From Fontibacterium oligotrophicum (GTDB taxonomy: Bacteria > Pseudomonadota > Alphaproteobacteria > Pelagibacterales > Pelagibacteraceae), in the NCBI GenBank assembly GCA_965235975.1, contig CBDDZZ010000003.1, positions 1 to 64,000 of the forward strand: a DNA stretch of 64,000 nt, given 5' to 3'. The translations under genes and the position numbers were made by a program. Of the stretch, positions 9,148 to 18,529 are shown piece by piece. Each line of letters starts with the position of its first letter. Position 1 is the stretch's first letter. A model generated the notes under the pieces. That model ran no database searches and was not told the DNA's origin. It was given only the letters and a program-made list of their open reading frames with translations.

Positions 9148-9737
9148 TGAAATTTTTAAAAGTTATTTTTATCTCTTTATTTTTAACTTCTTGTATTGGA
9201 AATTTAACATCAACTGTTTTTGGAATTGGTGTTAATATTAATTTAGATCCACGGTCTCCTGGATTATATTTAGATGATAAGTTAGCAGAGACTTTAATTA
9301 TGAAAAAAATTGTTCAAAATAATTACAAACAAATCTTCCTAAATGTAAAAGTGATTGATGGAACAGCTTTACTGAGTGGTCGAGTTGAAAATGCTGAAGA
9401 TAAATTAAAACTGACCAAATTTGCTTGGGAAACAGCAGGAATTAAAGCTGTGCGAAATGATATTGTAATTGCAGATGAAAGTTCTTTTAAACAGAGAGCA
9501 AAAGATATTTTAATTATCATCACAACTTAAGTGTTGCCTTACTAATAAATAAAAAAATAAGTTCATCGAAATTATAATTTAGAAACGATTAATGGAAAAA
9601 TTTATATTTATGGTATGGCGAGAACATCAGCTGAAATGGAAGAGGTTATTAAAGAGGCTAAATTAATTCCAGATGTTGTGGAAGTTGTACCAAGTATTAT
9701 TCTTTCTGATAATTTATCTAGAAAAAATTATCTTTAA
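9147..9737 (+). pseudogene. BON-domain lipoprotein (OsmY/DolP-like) with a compensating frameshift pair
   Basis: The N-terminus is a lipoprotein signal (hydrophobic stretch then lipobox 'LTSC', Cys at about residue 16), followed by a first BON domain. The frame stops at 9528-9530. Between about 9521 and 9571 the family sequence continues one base back ('VALLINKKISS'). From about 9570 to 9737 it returns to the original frame with the second BON domain ('NYNLETINGKIYIYGMA'). The likely changes are a one-base loss near 9516-9521 and a one-base gain in the AAA at 9569-9571. The restored protein would have about 196 residues with two BON domains, suiting periplasmic outer-membrane maintenance. Its stop overlaps that of the malic enzyme gene by TTAA. 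Confidence 0.7.
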
Positions 9738-12001
9738 TTTTTCTTATAATTAATTATATCCGATGAAAAAGCAGCAATAGCTGCCATGTTAAAGATATCA
9801 GAAACTTTTGATCTTAATGTTGCAATTTCAATTGGTTTATTTAACCCAATTAATAAAGGACCAATCAATGTGCAGCCACCAAGTTCTTTAAGTAACTTTG
9901 TAGAAATTGCAGCGCTGTGAATGGCTGGCATAATTAAAATATTTGCAGGCGCTGATAATTTTGAAAATGGATAGATAGTTTTAAATTTTTGATTTAATGC
10001 TACATCTGGTTGCATTTCGCCCTCAAACTCAAAATCAACTTTTCTGTTTTCTAAAATTTCTCGCGCTTCTCTTAAATGAACACTTCTTTCGGACATTGGT
10101 TTTCCAAATGTTGAATGGGCAAGAAGGGCAACTCTTGGGGTAAAGCCTAAAATTTTTGCAACTCGAGCTGAAGAGATTGCAATATCTGCTAAATTTTCTG
10201 CAGTTGGATATTCATGAACATTTGTATCTGCAATAAAAACTGTTCCTTTTTTTGTAACAGCAATGGTAAGACCAAAGATAATTTCACCCGGTCTTTCATC
10301 AACCACATATTTAATATTTTCTAAAGTATCACTAAAAGTTCTTGTCACACCTGTGACCATGGCATCAGCATCACCAAGATCCACCATGCAAGATCCAAAA
10401 ACAATTCTATTAGTTCTAATAAGTCGGTCGCAGTCCCTTTTTAAAAAACCTTTTCTTTGTAATCTTTTATAAATATGTTCAGCATATCTTTCCCTTTGTT
10501 TTTCATCTTTAGAATTATGAATTTCAATGGATTTATCTAAAGTTAATCCAAGATCTTTAAGTTGTTGTGAAATTTTTTCTGAACTTCCAATTAAAACTGG
10601 TGTGCCTAAGCCATTATTTTTAAAATCAATTGCAGCTCTTAACATAGACTCTTCCTCGCCTTCTGCAAAAATAACTCTTTTTTGTTTTTTTCTAACTTGC
10701 GCATAGATATTTTGCAAAAATCCAACAGAAGGATCTAATCTTGCAGCAAGACTGTCTTTATAAGCTGAAAAATCTTCAATTTTTTTTTGTGCAACTCCAC
10801 TTTTCATAGCAGCTTCAGCAACTGCTGCGGAGACGTTTCTAATTAATCTTGGATCAAATGGAGATGGAATAATATAATTTTTTCCAAACTTTGGTCGCTC
10901 ACCACCATATGCTGCAACCACTTCATCCGGAACATCTTCCTTTGCAAGATCTGCTATGGCTTTTGCAGCAGCAATCTTCATTTCTTCATTAATTGTTTTA
11001 GCTCTACAATCTAAGGCTCCTCTAAAGATATAAGGAAAACCTAAAACATTATTTACTTGGTTTGGATAATCAGATCTTCCAGTTGCAATAATTGCATCAC
11101 TTCTTGTTTGTTCAATTAATTCAGGAAGAATTTCAGGATCCGGATTTGCGCAGGCAAAAATAATTGGATCTTTTGCCATGGATTTTACCATGGCTGGAGT
11201 TACAACATTTTTTGCAGATAAGCCTAAAAATATATCTGCTCCTTTCATAGCTTCTTCTAAAGTTCTAAGTTTTGTATCTACAGCATGGGTTGACTTAAAT
11301 TGATCAACCTTAGGTCGGCCTTTATAAATCACTCCCTCTCTATCCAGCATGAGCACATTTTCATCTGGTAATCCCATGGCCTTTAACAATGAGATACAAG
11401 AAATGCCTGCAGCCCCAGCTCCATTTGCAACAATTTTTACTTTTTTTATTGATTTTTTTACAATTTCTAGAGCATTTAAAATTCCAGCTACAGTGATGAT
11501 AGCGGTTCCGTGCTGGTCATCGTGGAATACCGGAATTTTTAATTTATTTTTTAATTCTTGTTCAATAATAAAACAGTCTGGAGATGCAATATCTTCTAAA
11601 TTAATACCTCCAAAACTGTTTCCAATTTTTGCAATACAGTTAATAATTTCCTCTGCATTTTGTGAATCAACTTCTATGTCAATTGAATCAATGTCAGCAA
11701 ATCTTTTAAATAAAACCGCTTTTCCTTCCATCACTGGTTTTGAAGCAAGGGAGCCTAAATTTCCAAGTCCTAAAATTGCAGATCCATTAGAAATTACCGC
11801 AACAGTATTTCCTTTACTCGTGTAGTCATAAACTTTGGATGGATCTTTTGCTATAGCCTCAACCGGCACAGCAACACCTGGAGAATAGGCAAGCGCCAAG
11901 TCTCTTTGAGTGGACATGGGTTTACTTGCAATAATTTCAATTTTTCCAGGTTTGCCCTGACTATGATAATCTAGGGCTTCTTTTTCTGTAAACTTTTCCA
12001 T
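9734..12001 (-). CDS. maeB: NADP-dependent malic enzyme with C-terminal phosphotransacetylase-like domain
   Basis: Oxidative decarboxylation of malate to pyruvate, giving NADPH. Residues 1 to about 425 form the malic enzyme, with 'LALAYSPGVAVP', the metal and substrate motif 'FHDDQHGTAI' and the Rossmann segment 'VANGAGAAGIS'. Residues from about 430 to 755 form a phosphate acetyl/butyryltransferase-like domain ('VIFAEGEEESMLRAA', 'MVTGVTRTFSDTLENI'), which in this family is regulatory rather than catalytic. Length of 755 is standard for the hybrid MaeB. It is a single-gene unit converging on the BON gene and diverging from murJ across 99 bases. Confidence 0.95.
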   Translation of the reverse strand: MEKFTEKEALDYHSQGKPGKIEIIASKPMSTQRDLALAYSPGVAVPVEAIAKDPSKVYDYTSKGNTVAVISNGSAILGLGNLGSLASKPVMEGKAVLFKRFADIDSIDIEVDSQNAEEIINCIAKIGNSFGGINLEDIASPDCFIIEQELKNKLKIPVFHDDQHGTAIITVAGILNALEIVKKSIKKVKIVANGAGAAGISCISLLKAMGLPDENVLMLDREGVIYKGRPKVDQFKSTHAVDTKLRTLEEAMKGADIFLGLSAKNVVTPAMVKSMAKDPIIFACANPDPEILPELIEQTRSDAIIATGRSDYPNQVNNVLGFPYIFRGALDCRAKTINEEMKIAAAKAIADLAKEDVPDEVVAAYGGERPKFGKNYIIPSPFDPRLIRNVSAAVAEAAMKSGVAQKKIEDFSAYKDSLAARLDPSVGFLQNIYAQVRKKQKRVIFAEGEEESMLRAAIDFKNNGLGTPVLIGSSEKISQQLKDLGLTLDKSIEIHNSKDEKQRERYAEHIYKRLQRKGFLKRDCDRLIRTNRIVFGSCMVDLGDADAMVTGVTRTFSDTLENIKYVVDERPGEIIFGLTIAVTKKGTVFIADTNVHEYPTAENLADIAISSARVAKILGFTPRVALLAHSTFGKPMSERSVHLREAREILENRKVDFEFEGEMQPDVALNQKFKTIYPFSKLSAPANILIMPAIHSAAISTKLLKELGGCTLIGPLLIGLNKPIEIATLRSKVSDIFNMAAIAAFSSDIINYKKN

Positions 12002-12100
12002 AATATTGTTTTTAATAAAAATAAAACTGTAAGAAGAAGTTATTTTTCTTATATAAGTTCTTAGATTTTAAATTAAAACAAAGTTGAAACTAAATATCAA

Positions 12101-13615
12101 ATGAATATTTTAAAGAATATCTCTTATTTTGGTTTTTCGACTTTTTTAAGTAGAATTCTTGGTTATTTGAGAGATACGTTAATTGCAATTTTTCTTGGAA
12201 CCTCCGCAGTTGCAGATGCTCTCTTTGTTGCTTTTAGAATACCCAATACGTTCAGATCTTTATTTGCAGAAGGTTCTTTTAATTCTGCGTTTATTCCAGC
12301 GTATGCAAAGCAAAAAGGAGTTAAAAAAAATTATTTTGCAAACCAAATATTAAATTTATTAGTAATTTTTATTCTTTTTATAATTTTTATTATTGAAATT
12401 TTTGCAGCAGAATTTTTATTTTTAATCTCACCTGGCTTTAAAGATATTGATGGAAAATTTGATCTTGCAGTAGATCTTAGTAGAATTACTTTCCCTTTTT
12501 TATTGTTTATATCCATTTCATCTTTTTTATCTGCAATTTTAAATTCTAATGGAAAATTTTTAATCACAGCTGCGGCACCTATTATATTAAATATTTTATT
12601 AATATTATCCTTAGCTTTTTTCCACGATTCTCATATACAAATAGCCTATGCCTCATCCTATGCCTTAACCCTTGCTGGAATTATTCAGGTTATTTTTTTA
12701 TTTTTTTTTGCAAAAAAGTATTTCAAGCTTAACTTTATTTTTATTATAAATATTAATAAACAGGTTAAATCTTTTTTCTCTAAACTACTGCCTAGTGTTT
12801 TTGCCTCAGGGGTTAACCAAATAAATATATTGATTGGAACAATTATTGCATCATTTGAAAGTGGAGCAGTTTCTTATTTATACTATGCAGATCGAATTTA
12901 TCAGCTACCTTTAGCTTTAACTGGTATTGCGATTGCTACAGTTATTTTACCAAGTTTATCAAGAGAAGTTTTTAAGTCTAAGTTAACAAAGGTAAATTTT
13001 ATACAAAATCGTTCTTTAGAATTATGTTTATTTTTATCACTACCAGCAACCATTGGAATTTTTCTTGCTGCAAAACAAATTATATCTGCTTTGTATGGCT
13101 ATGGTTTTTTTGACAGCGAAAGTATTGTAAATACTTCATCAGCGTTATTATTATTTGGAATTGGACTGCCCGCGTTTGCGTTAATTAAAATATATTCAAG
13201 TTTTTATTTTGCGCGAGGCAATACCAAATTTCCTTTTTACTTATCTTTATTTTCAGTAATTCTTAACGTTTCAATTAGTCTTTCACTTTTTAAAACTTAT
13301 GGTTTTTTAATTATTCCTCTTGCAACGAGCATTTCAGCCTGGTTTACGGTTGTGGTTTATCAACTTAATCTTATTAAATCTGGAAACCATTCCTTTGATA
13401 AATTATTTGTAATAAGATTTATAAAATCAATTTTCTGCACTATACTTATGGGGTTAATCCTTGCATTTTTATTAAAATACTTCTCAACTGATTTAGAATC
13501 AAAGTCAGTAATAAAAGCTGTTGTTTTAATATCTGTAGTTTTATTCTCAGCTTTTGTGTACTTTTTAACTGCCTATTTTTTAAAAGCATTTCGTATTAAA
13601 GATTTAAAAGTTTAA
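12101..13615 (+). CDS. murJ: lipid II flippase MurJ
   Basis: Integral inner-membrane flippase of the MVF/MATE-related family that moves lipid II outwards for peptidoglycan synthesis. The N-terminal motif 'FSTFLSRILGYLRDTLIA' and 'AFRIPNTFRSLFAEGSFNSAFIPAY' are highly diagnostic. The remainder is strongly hydrophobic with about 14 predicted helices, and the length of 504 residues is normal. It heads the murJ-trpS-uspA run, with trpS starting seven bases later, an order widely shared among alphaproteobacteria. Confidence 0.96.
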   Translation: MNILKNISYFGFSTFLSRILGYLRDTLIAIFLGTSAVADALFVAFRIPNTFRSLFAEGSFNSAFIPAYAKQKGVKKNYFANQILNLLVIFILFIIFIIEIFAAEFLFLISPGFKDIDGKFDLAVDLSRITFPFLLFISISSFLSAILNSNGKFLITAAAPIILNILLILSLAFFHDSHIQIAYASSYALTLAGIIQVIFLFFFAKKYFKLNFIFIININKQVKSFFSKLLPSVFASGVNQINILIGTIIASFESGAVSYLYYADRIYQLPLALTGIAIATVILPSLSREVFKSKLTKVNFIQNRSLELCLFLSLPATIGIFLAAKQIISALYGYGFFDSESIVNTSSALLLFGIGLPAFALIKIYSSFYFARGNTKFPFYLSLFSVILNVSISLSLFKTYGFLIIPLATSISAWFTVVVYQLNLIKSGNHSFDKLFVIRFIKSIFCTILMGLILAFLLKYFSTDLESKSVIKAVVLISVVLFSAFVYFLTAYFLKAFRIKDLKV

Positions 13616-13622
13616 ATTTTAG

Positions 13623-14630
13623 ATGATTAAAAATAGAATTTTGTCAGGTGTCCAACCAACAGGAAATCTTCATCTTGGCAACTATTTAGGGGCCATAAAA
13701 AACTTTGTAAAATTGCAAAAGGACTACGAGTGTTACTTTATGTTGGCAGACCTTCATTCAATTACTGTATTTCAAGATCCAAAACAGTTAAGGGAAAATA
13801 TAATTGAAACCGCAGCTGTTTTTCTTGCCTGCGGTTTAGATCCGAAGAAAAATGTTATATTTTGCCAGTCGAGTGTTGCGGGGCACTCTGAGTTAGCTTG
13901 GATATTTAATTGTGTTGCACGAATTGGTTGGCTAAATCGAATGACACAATTTAAAGAAAAAGCAGGATCAAATAAAGAAAAAGCAAGCGTTGGTCTTTAT
14001 TCTTATCCAACTTTAATGGCAGCAGATATTCTACTTTATAGAGCAACCCATGTTCCTGTAGGTGAAGATCAAAAGCAACATCTTGAATTGTGCAGAGATA
14101 TTGCGTTGAAATTTAATAATGATTTTAACTGTAAAGATTTTTTTACTTTGCCAGAGCCAATTATTACCAAAGAAGTTGCAAGAATTATGAGTTTAAAAGA
14201 TGGAACAAAAAAAATGAGCAAATCTGATGAGTCGGAGGCTTCAAGAATTAATTTAACAGATTCAGAGGAAGACATTATTCAAAAAATTAAAAAGGCAAAA
14301 ACGGATAATGACTTGATTCCAGATGCAGAATCAAAGTTAGTAGATCGACCAGAGGCTAGAAATTTAGTTAATATTTTTTCAATTTTGAATGGAAGTACAA
14401 TTGAAAAAACTTTAAAGCAATTAAGTGGTAAAAATTTCTCTGAATTGAAAAATAAACTTAGTGATATCTTGATTAAAGAAATTCTTCCCATAGGAAAAAA
14501 GATAAAAGAATTTAAAAAAGATACCGAGACAATAAAAAAAATATTAAAAAGCGGTAGCGAGAAAGCGAACATCGAATCTCAAAAAACTATCAAAGAAGTA
14601 CATAAAATTGTAGGATTGTCTTTAAGTTAA
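13623..14630 (+). CDS. trpS: tryptophanyl-tRNA synthetase
   Basis: Class I synthetase charging tRNA-Trp. The HIGH-type motif is 'TGNLHLGNYLG' (about residues 13-23) and the KMSKS loop is 'KKMSKSD' (about residues 197-203). The tryptophan-pocket region around 'ADLHSI' and 'VGEDQKQHLE' is conserved. Length of 335 residues matches bacterial TrpS. It follows murJ closely, and its stop shares a base with the uspA start (TAATG), implying coupled translation. Confidence 0.97.
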   Translation: MIKNRILSGVQPTGNLHLGNYLGAIKNFVKLQKDYECYFMLADLHSITVFQDPKQLRENIIETAAVFLACGLDPKKNVIFCQSSVAGHSELAWIFNCVARIGWLNRMTQFKEKAGSNKEKASVGLYSYPTLMAADILLYRATHVPVGEDQKQHLELCRDIALKFNNDFNCKDFFTLPEPIITKEVARIMSLKDGTKKMSKSDESEASRINLTDSEEDIIQKIKKAKTDNDLIPDAESKLVDRPEARNLVNIFSILNGSTIEKTLKQLSGKNFSELKNKLSDILIKEILPIGKKIKEFKKDTETIKKILKSGSEKANIESQKTIKEVHKIVGLSLS

Positions 14631-15088
14631 TGAGAAAAAATTATTTAGTTATTATTGACGAGAGTGATGAACTGAAGAATGCAATTTATTTTGCAGCAAA
14701 AAGATCAGCAGTTAATAATGCTGATCTAATCATGCTTTATGTTGTTAGACCCGCTGTTAATACTGAATGGGCATCTGTTAGCAATCTTATTGAACAAGAA
14801 GAGACTAGTGAGGGAAAAAAAATTAGTAGACTTTGGTCTGCTGTGGTTGAGGAAAAATTTAAGATCAAACCTAAGATTATTATTAAAATGGGAGATAAAG
14901 TAGATGAAATAATCAAATTCTTAAAAGAGGATAAGACTATTCGATCCCTTGTATTAGCCTCTTCCATTGACAATGATAATCCTGGGCCTATTATAAAATC
15001 TTTATCAAAGAAGATGAATGATTTATCCGTGCCTTTAGTGATAATTCCAGGTCTTATTTCAGAAAAAGAACTTGATAATTTAATATAA
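14630..15088 (+). CDS. universal stress protein (UspA family)
   Basis: A 152-residue single-domain protein of the USP fold: an N-terminal beta strand 'YLVIIDESDELKNAI', and a C-terminal phosphate-loop-like 'SLVLASSIDNDNPGPIIKSL' region. The classical ATP-binding G-2x-G-9x-G-S/T pattern is not clean, so nucleotide binding is uncertain. Position between trpS and nfuA is conserved in alphaproteobacteria. A weak intrinsic terminator follows its stop. Confidence 0.85.
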   Translation: MRKNYLVIIDESDELKNAIYFAAKRSAVNNADLIMLYVVRPAVNTEWASVSNLIEQEETSEGKKISRLWSAVVEEKFKIKPKIIIKMGDKVDEIIKFLKEDKTIRSLVLASSIDNDNPGPIIKSLSKKMNDLSVPLVIIPGLISEKELDNLI

Positions 15089-15113
15089 GATATTGAATTT
15101 TATATCTTTTTTT
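15087..15113 (+). terminator. weak intrinsic terminator after uspA
   Basis: A 7-base-pair stem (AAGATAT, then ATATCTT) with an eight-base loop is followed by a run of T to 15113. The stem is almost all A/T, so the hairpin is weak, but position just after the uspA stop and before the 47-base gap to nfuA fits the end of the murJ-trpS-uspA transcript. Confidence 0.4.
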
Positions 15114-15160
15114 AAATAGTAATTACTTTAACAACAAATCATACTAACTAAATATATACT

Positions 15161-15700
15161 ATGAATATTGATGTGCAGCAGACGCCAAATCCAGACACAT
15201 TAAAATTTGTGCTTAGTTTTGAGTTAGTACAAAATGGCTCTATTGAGTTTAAAAACTCTGCAGAAGCCAAGGAGTACCCATTTGTTCAAAAAATATTTCA
15301 AATTGGAGCAGAACTTGTTTTTTTTGGTTCTAATTTCATATCAGTAAAAAAGAATAGTAAAACGCAGTGGGGTGAAATACTGGAAAAAATTCAAGATATT
15401 ATAAAAAATGATTTTCCAAAAGATTTTAAAGCTATCCTAGTAAAAAAAGAAACAAGCGATGATAAAGACGAAATATTTAAAAGAATTGAGGAAGTGCTAG
15501 AGCTTAAAATAAGACCAGCAGTTGCGATGGATGGAGGAAATATTAGTTTAAGATCATTTGTTGATGGAGTCGCTGAAGTAGAATTACAAGGAAGTTGCGC
15601 AGGCTGCCCTTCATCTACATTAACATTAAAACAAGGCGTTGAACGTATGCTTGTTCATTATGTGCCTGAGGTAAAAAGCGTAAGAGCTGTAAGTCTATAA
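15161..15700 (+). CDS. nfuA: NfuA-type Fe-S cluster carrier protein
   Basis: Carries assembled iron-sulfur clusters to target enzymes. The N-terminal Nfu_N domain begins 'MNIDVQQTPNPDTLKF', and the C-terminal NifU-like domain starts near residue 105. The cluster-binding CxxC is C146/C149 in 'GSCAGCPSSTLTLKQGVE'. At 179 residues it matches the alphaproteobacterial form. In related genomes tsaB follows directly; here a glucosaminidase and a deacetylase gene lie in between. Confidence 0.95.
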   Translation: MNIDVQQTPNPDTLKFVLSFELVQNGSIEFKNSAEAKEYPFVQKIFQIGAELVFFGSNFISVKKNSKTQWGEILEKIQDIIKNDFPKDFKAILVKKETSDDKDEIFKRIEEVLELKIRPAVAMDGGNISLRSFVDGVAEVELQGSCAGCPSSTLTLKQGVERMLVHYVPEVKSVRAVSL

Positions 15701-15711
15701 TCTAAATTAAT

Positions 15712-16026
15712 ATGATTAATATTATATTAAATAAAAAAATTATTAATTTTTATAAAATAATAAAAGAAGCAATTTTAGGCAATGGTTTTGCAAAATATAT
15801 TATCGAAACTATTGCGCCAACCTTTAAATTTTTATCCTTTATTTTAAAAAATATAAATAAAATTTATTTTTTTATAATTAAAAAAATTAATATTAAAAAT
15901 TTCTTGCCTTATAGTATTATTATTTTTTTAGTCGTGTTTACTGCCTTTGTTCCAGAAATATTTAAATCCTCTGCAGGTAAGAAAATAATTATTAATACGT
16001 CAAACAGATATGTACTCCACAAATGA
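15712..16026 (+). CDS. membrane-anchor segment, probably the N-terminus of the following glucosaminidase
   Basis: A 104-residue frame with a Lys-rich, very AT-rich N-terminal part and one clear membrane helix ('FLPYSIIIFLVVFTAFVP', about residues 69-86). The last 17 bases overlap the ATG of the glucosaminidase frame. On its own it matches nothing I recognise. Its shape (basic N-terminus, one helix, C-terminus outside) is what the glucosaminidase needs for export. Skipping one base near 16012 joins the two without a gap (N-R-Y then Y-S-T-N-D-P). I favour one gene with a frame break, but two overlapping genes with coupled translation cannot be excluded. Confidence 0.5.
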   Translation: MINIILNKKIINFYKIIKEAILGNGFAKYIIETIAPTFKFLSFILKNINKIYFFIIKKINIKNFLPYSIIIFLVVFTAFVPEIFKSSAGKKIIINTSNRYVLHK

Positions 16027-16864
16027 TCCATCGATTGATCAAATGTTGAAGAAAAGCTTTTTAACAAATGACTCAAAAAAATTAGGCTTAGATTTTCAGC
16101 AGGTAATAAGTATTATTAATTTATTTGAAAAGAGTGGCTATAATCTTGAGAAAGTTAGGGAGGGCGAGCCTGTTGCTAACTTTTTTTTAGCAAAATTTCC
16201 ACAAGGGATTAGCGAATTAGATAGTATCGAACAAAGAAAAAGAATTTTTATACAAATATTATTGCCAATAGTTTTGTCCGAAAATGAAAAGATTATTACC
16301 GATAGAAGAAAATTAGTTACGATTATTAATAGAAAAAGTTTTAAAAAAGACGCAGAGTGGTTAAATGAAAAGTTTCAGCAATATAAAGTTAAAAATAATA
16401 GTCCAAAGGAATTACTAGTTAAAATGGACATAATTCCTCCCTCATTGGCTATAGCGCAGGCAGCCTATGAAAGTGGTTGGGGTACTTCACGTTTTGCCAT
16501 TGAAGGAAATGCTTTATTTGGACAATGGAATTGGAAAGAAAATAACGGGATGATCCCAGAAGATAGAGGTGAGGATGAAAAACATCAAATTTCAAAATTT
16601 AACCAAATTAGATATGCAGTTAGTGCTTATAAAAATAACTTAAATACCCATGCTTTTTATGAGGAATTTCGTAAGGAGAGAGCCAAGCAAAGAGCGGGTC
16701 GATTAATCGGATCAATATCTGGAACGAAATTAGTTGAACATGTTCACAAATATTCCATTAGAGGAAATGATTATGTCCTTGGTTTAAAAAAAATTATTGA
16801 ACAAAATTCTTTACAAGATTTTGATAAAGCAAATTTATTAGTAAAAAAATCAGGATCGATTTAA
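16010..16864 (+). CDS. Bax-like N-acetylglucosaminidase (glucosaminidase domain, PF01832 type)
   Basis: Peptidoglycan-cleaving enzyme family. The diagnostic segment is 'PPSLAIAQAAYESGWGTSRF' (about residues 143-162), with the catalytic Glu in 'AAYESGWG', followed by 'GNALFGQWNW' and 'VSAYKNNLNTHAFYEEFR'. This frame of 284 residues covers the whole catalytic domain but has no signal peptide or membrane segment of its own, so its export depends on joining to the preceding frame. The stop overlaps that of the convergent deacetylase by TTAA. The pair forms a small wall-modifying insertion between nfuA and tsaB. Confidence 0.8.
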   Translation: MYSTNDPSIDQMLKKSFLTNDSKKLGLDFQQVISIINLFEKSGYNLEKVREGEPVANFFLAKFPQGISELDSIEQRKRIFIQILLPIVLSENEKIITDRRKLVTIINRKSFKKDAEWLNEKFQQYKVKNNSPKELLVKMDIIPPSLAIAQAAYESGWGTSRFAIEGNALFGQWNWKENNGMIPEDRGEDEKHQISKFNQIRYAVSAYKNNLNTHAFYEEFRKERAKQRAGRLIGSISGTKLVEHVHKYSIRGNDYVLGLKKIIEQNSLQDFDKANLLVKKSGSI

Positions 16865-17914
16865 TTACCATCGATTACAAATTGAATCCCTAACCATCTA
16901 AATTGTTTATCGTTATCTAATAAAGAACAATTTATTCTACCCGTTCTTTCTTTAAATTTTTTATCTAGATTAACTCGGATCCAGTTTTTTTCAATAAAAG
17001 TAATTTTCTTTTTACTCCATTCTCCACCATCATTAGCAAAACAATTAATTTTTTCTAAGTTTGTCATCTCTTTAAAAAATTCTATTTCAATTTTTGGAGG
17101 ATTATCTGATTTTTTAATAAATTTATTTTCAGGTTTGAAAGATTTAAATGGAAAAGGTTTTGTATTTAATAACGTTAAAAATCTTTCTGCTTTTCCATAA
17201 CTTTCATTAACCGGGTAACGTGGAAGTTCAAATAAATCTTTGGATTTATCAATCACACCAGAATGTTGTCCAAAAGCTAATTCATAATTAAATTCTTTTA
17301 CAATTTTTTTAAAAGCTAAATTATATTCTCCAAATGGATATGAAAAATATTTTGGCCTAAAATTTAATTCTCGAAGATAATCTTTATGAGATTTTTCTAA
17401 ATCCTCTTTTATTTCATTTTCAGATTTATTTATTAGATATTCATGTGAAAAAGCTATGGCCGCCGATAGTGCCAATTTTTGAATTATGAATTTCTCTAAT
17501 CTGATCCCAAGTCATGTAGTTTGGATTATTAGCATTAACCTCTCTAGTATTAAAAAAAAGAATGAAAGGAATTTTCTTTTCTTTTAATACTTTCCAACCA
17601 TTTTCATAAAAAGATCTATAGGCATCATCAACGGTAATTAGAATTTTTTTATTTTCGTAATTTTTATTTTCTATTAGAATTTTTCTTAATTCATCAATGG
17701 AGATAAATTCGAGATTATTTTGTTTAATGATTTCGAGCTGCAAATTAAACTCTTTCATTCTAACGTTAGTTGATGGATATTTATTTTCTTCAAAACGATG
17801 ATACATTAATCCAATTATTCCTTTTTCATTTTGATATTCTTGAGCATTTGCTAGAGAAAGATTAGCAATTATTAGAAAAGTAATTAAAATAGTTTTTTTT
17901 ATGAATGAAGCCAT
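16861..17914 (-). pseudogene. polysaccharide deacetylase (NodB-like), frameshifted
   Basis: From ATG 17914 the frame has a signal peptide (about 24 residues ending 'LANA'), then the NodB motif 1 'ITVDDAYRS', and reaches the zinc-ligand region where it stops near 17443. Skipping one A in the A5 run at 17448-17452 restores 'GGHSFSHEYL', the H-x3-H zinc motif. It then continues in the second frame with 'YFSYPFGEYN' (motif 3) and a C-terminal beta-rich extension of unknown role. The full product would be about 350 residues, secreted, removing N- or O-acetyl groups from a cell-surface polysaccharide. The catalytic residues all survive, so this is a fresh pseudogene or a one-base error in a homopolymer. 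Confidence 0.75.
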
Positions 17915-18461
17915 AAACTCTAATTTTTGTTCAGTAGATTTTACGCTTGGAAGTTTAATACTAATTGCAAAAGAAAACAATTCTGACTTTGTTTTAGTTA
18001 AAGATAAATTCTTAAATAGTGAAAATTTTATAACTACTCTTTTAGATTTTTTTGAACATAACAATTTAAAACTAGAAAATTTAAATTTTTTAATGGTTAA
18101 TTTAGGTCCAGGAGGGTTTGTTGGACTTAGAAATATTTTAGCCTCAGTCAAAAGTATTTCTTTAATTAAAAAAACTAAAGTAGTTGGATTTAATAATTTC
18201 CAGATTTTAAAAACTACAGTTAGTAATTTAGCTCATGACAAAGTTGCCCTAGAGGTAAATAATAGGTTTTATATTAAAGATTTAAAAAATTGTGATGAGT
18301 TTTATTCAAAATTTTCAGTGCAAAACTCTTTAGAAAAAAATAGTGGTAAAATTGCCAAATTTTCTAAACTACCCAAATATACGTCTAAGAATCTTCAATA
18401 TATTTTGGATAATAAACTTTTTATTGATAGTAGAATATTCCCAATTTATGAAAATATTTAA
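17901..18461 (+). CDS. tsaB: tRNA threonylcarbamoyladenosine biosynthesis protein TsaB
   Basis: Partner of TsaD in making t6A37 of ANN-decoding tRNAs. The diagnostic stretch is 'MVNLGPGGFVGLRNIL' (about residues 71-86), equivalent to the family GPGSFTGLR motif. The N-terminal strand 'SVDFTLGSLILIA' matches the ASKHA fold start, with about ten extra residues in front. At 186 residues it is short, as usual in reduced genomes. The ATG lies 14 bases inside the opposing deacetylase start, so the two genes overlap head to head. The partner gene tsaE is near 61.7 kb; rimI, often adjacent, is not seen here. Confidence 0.88.
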   Translation: MNEAINSNFCSVDFTLGSLILIAKENNSDFVLVKDKFLNSENFITTLLDFFEHNNLKLENLNFLMVNLGPGGFVGLRNILASVKSISLIKKTKVVGFNNFQILKTTVSNLAHDKVALEVNNRFYIKDLKNCDEFYSKFSVQNSLEKNSGKIAKFSKLPKYTSKNLQYILDNKLFIDSRIFPIYENI

Positions 18462-18529
18462 TAAATATATTTCATTTATTTGTTTTTTTTTATACCCTTA
18501 GAGTTTCTAATATTTTAAAAGTATAATAA

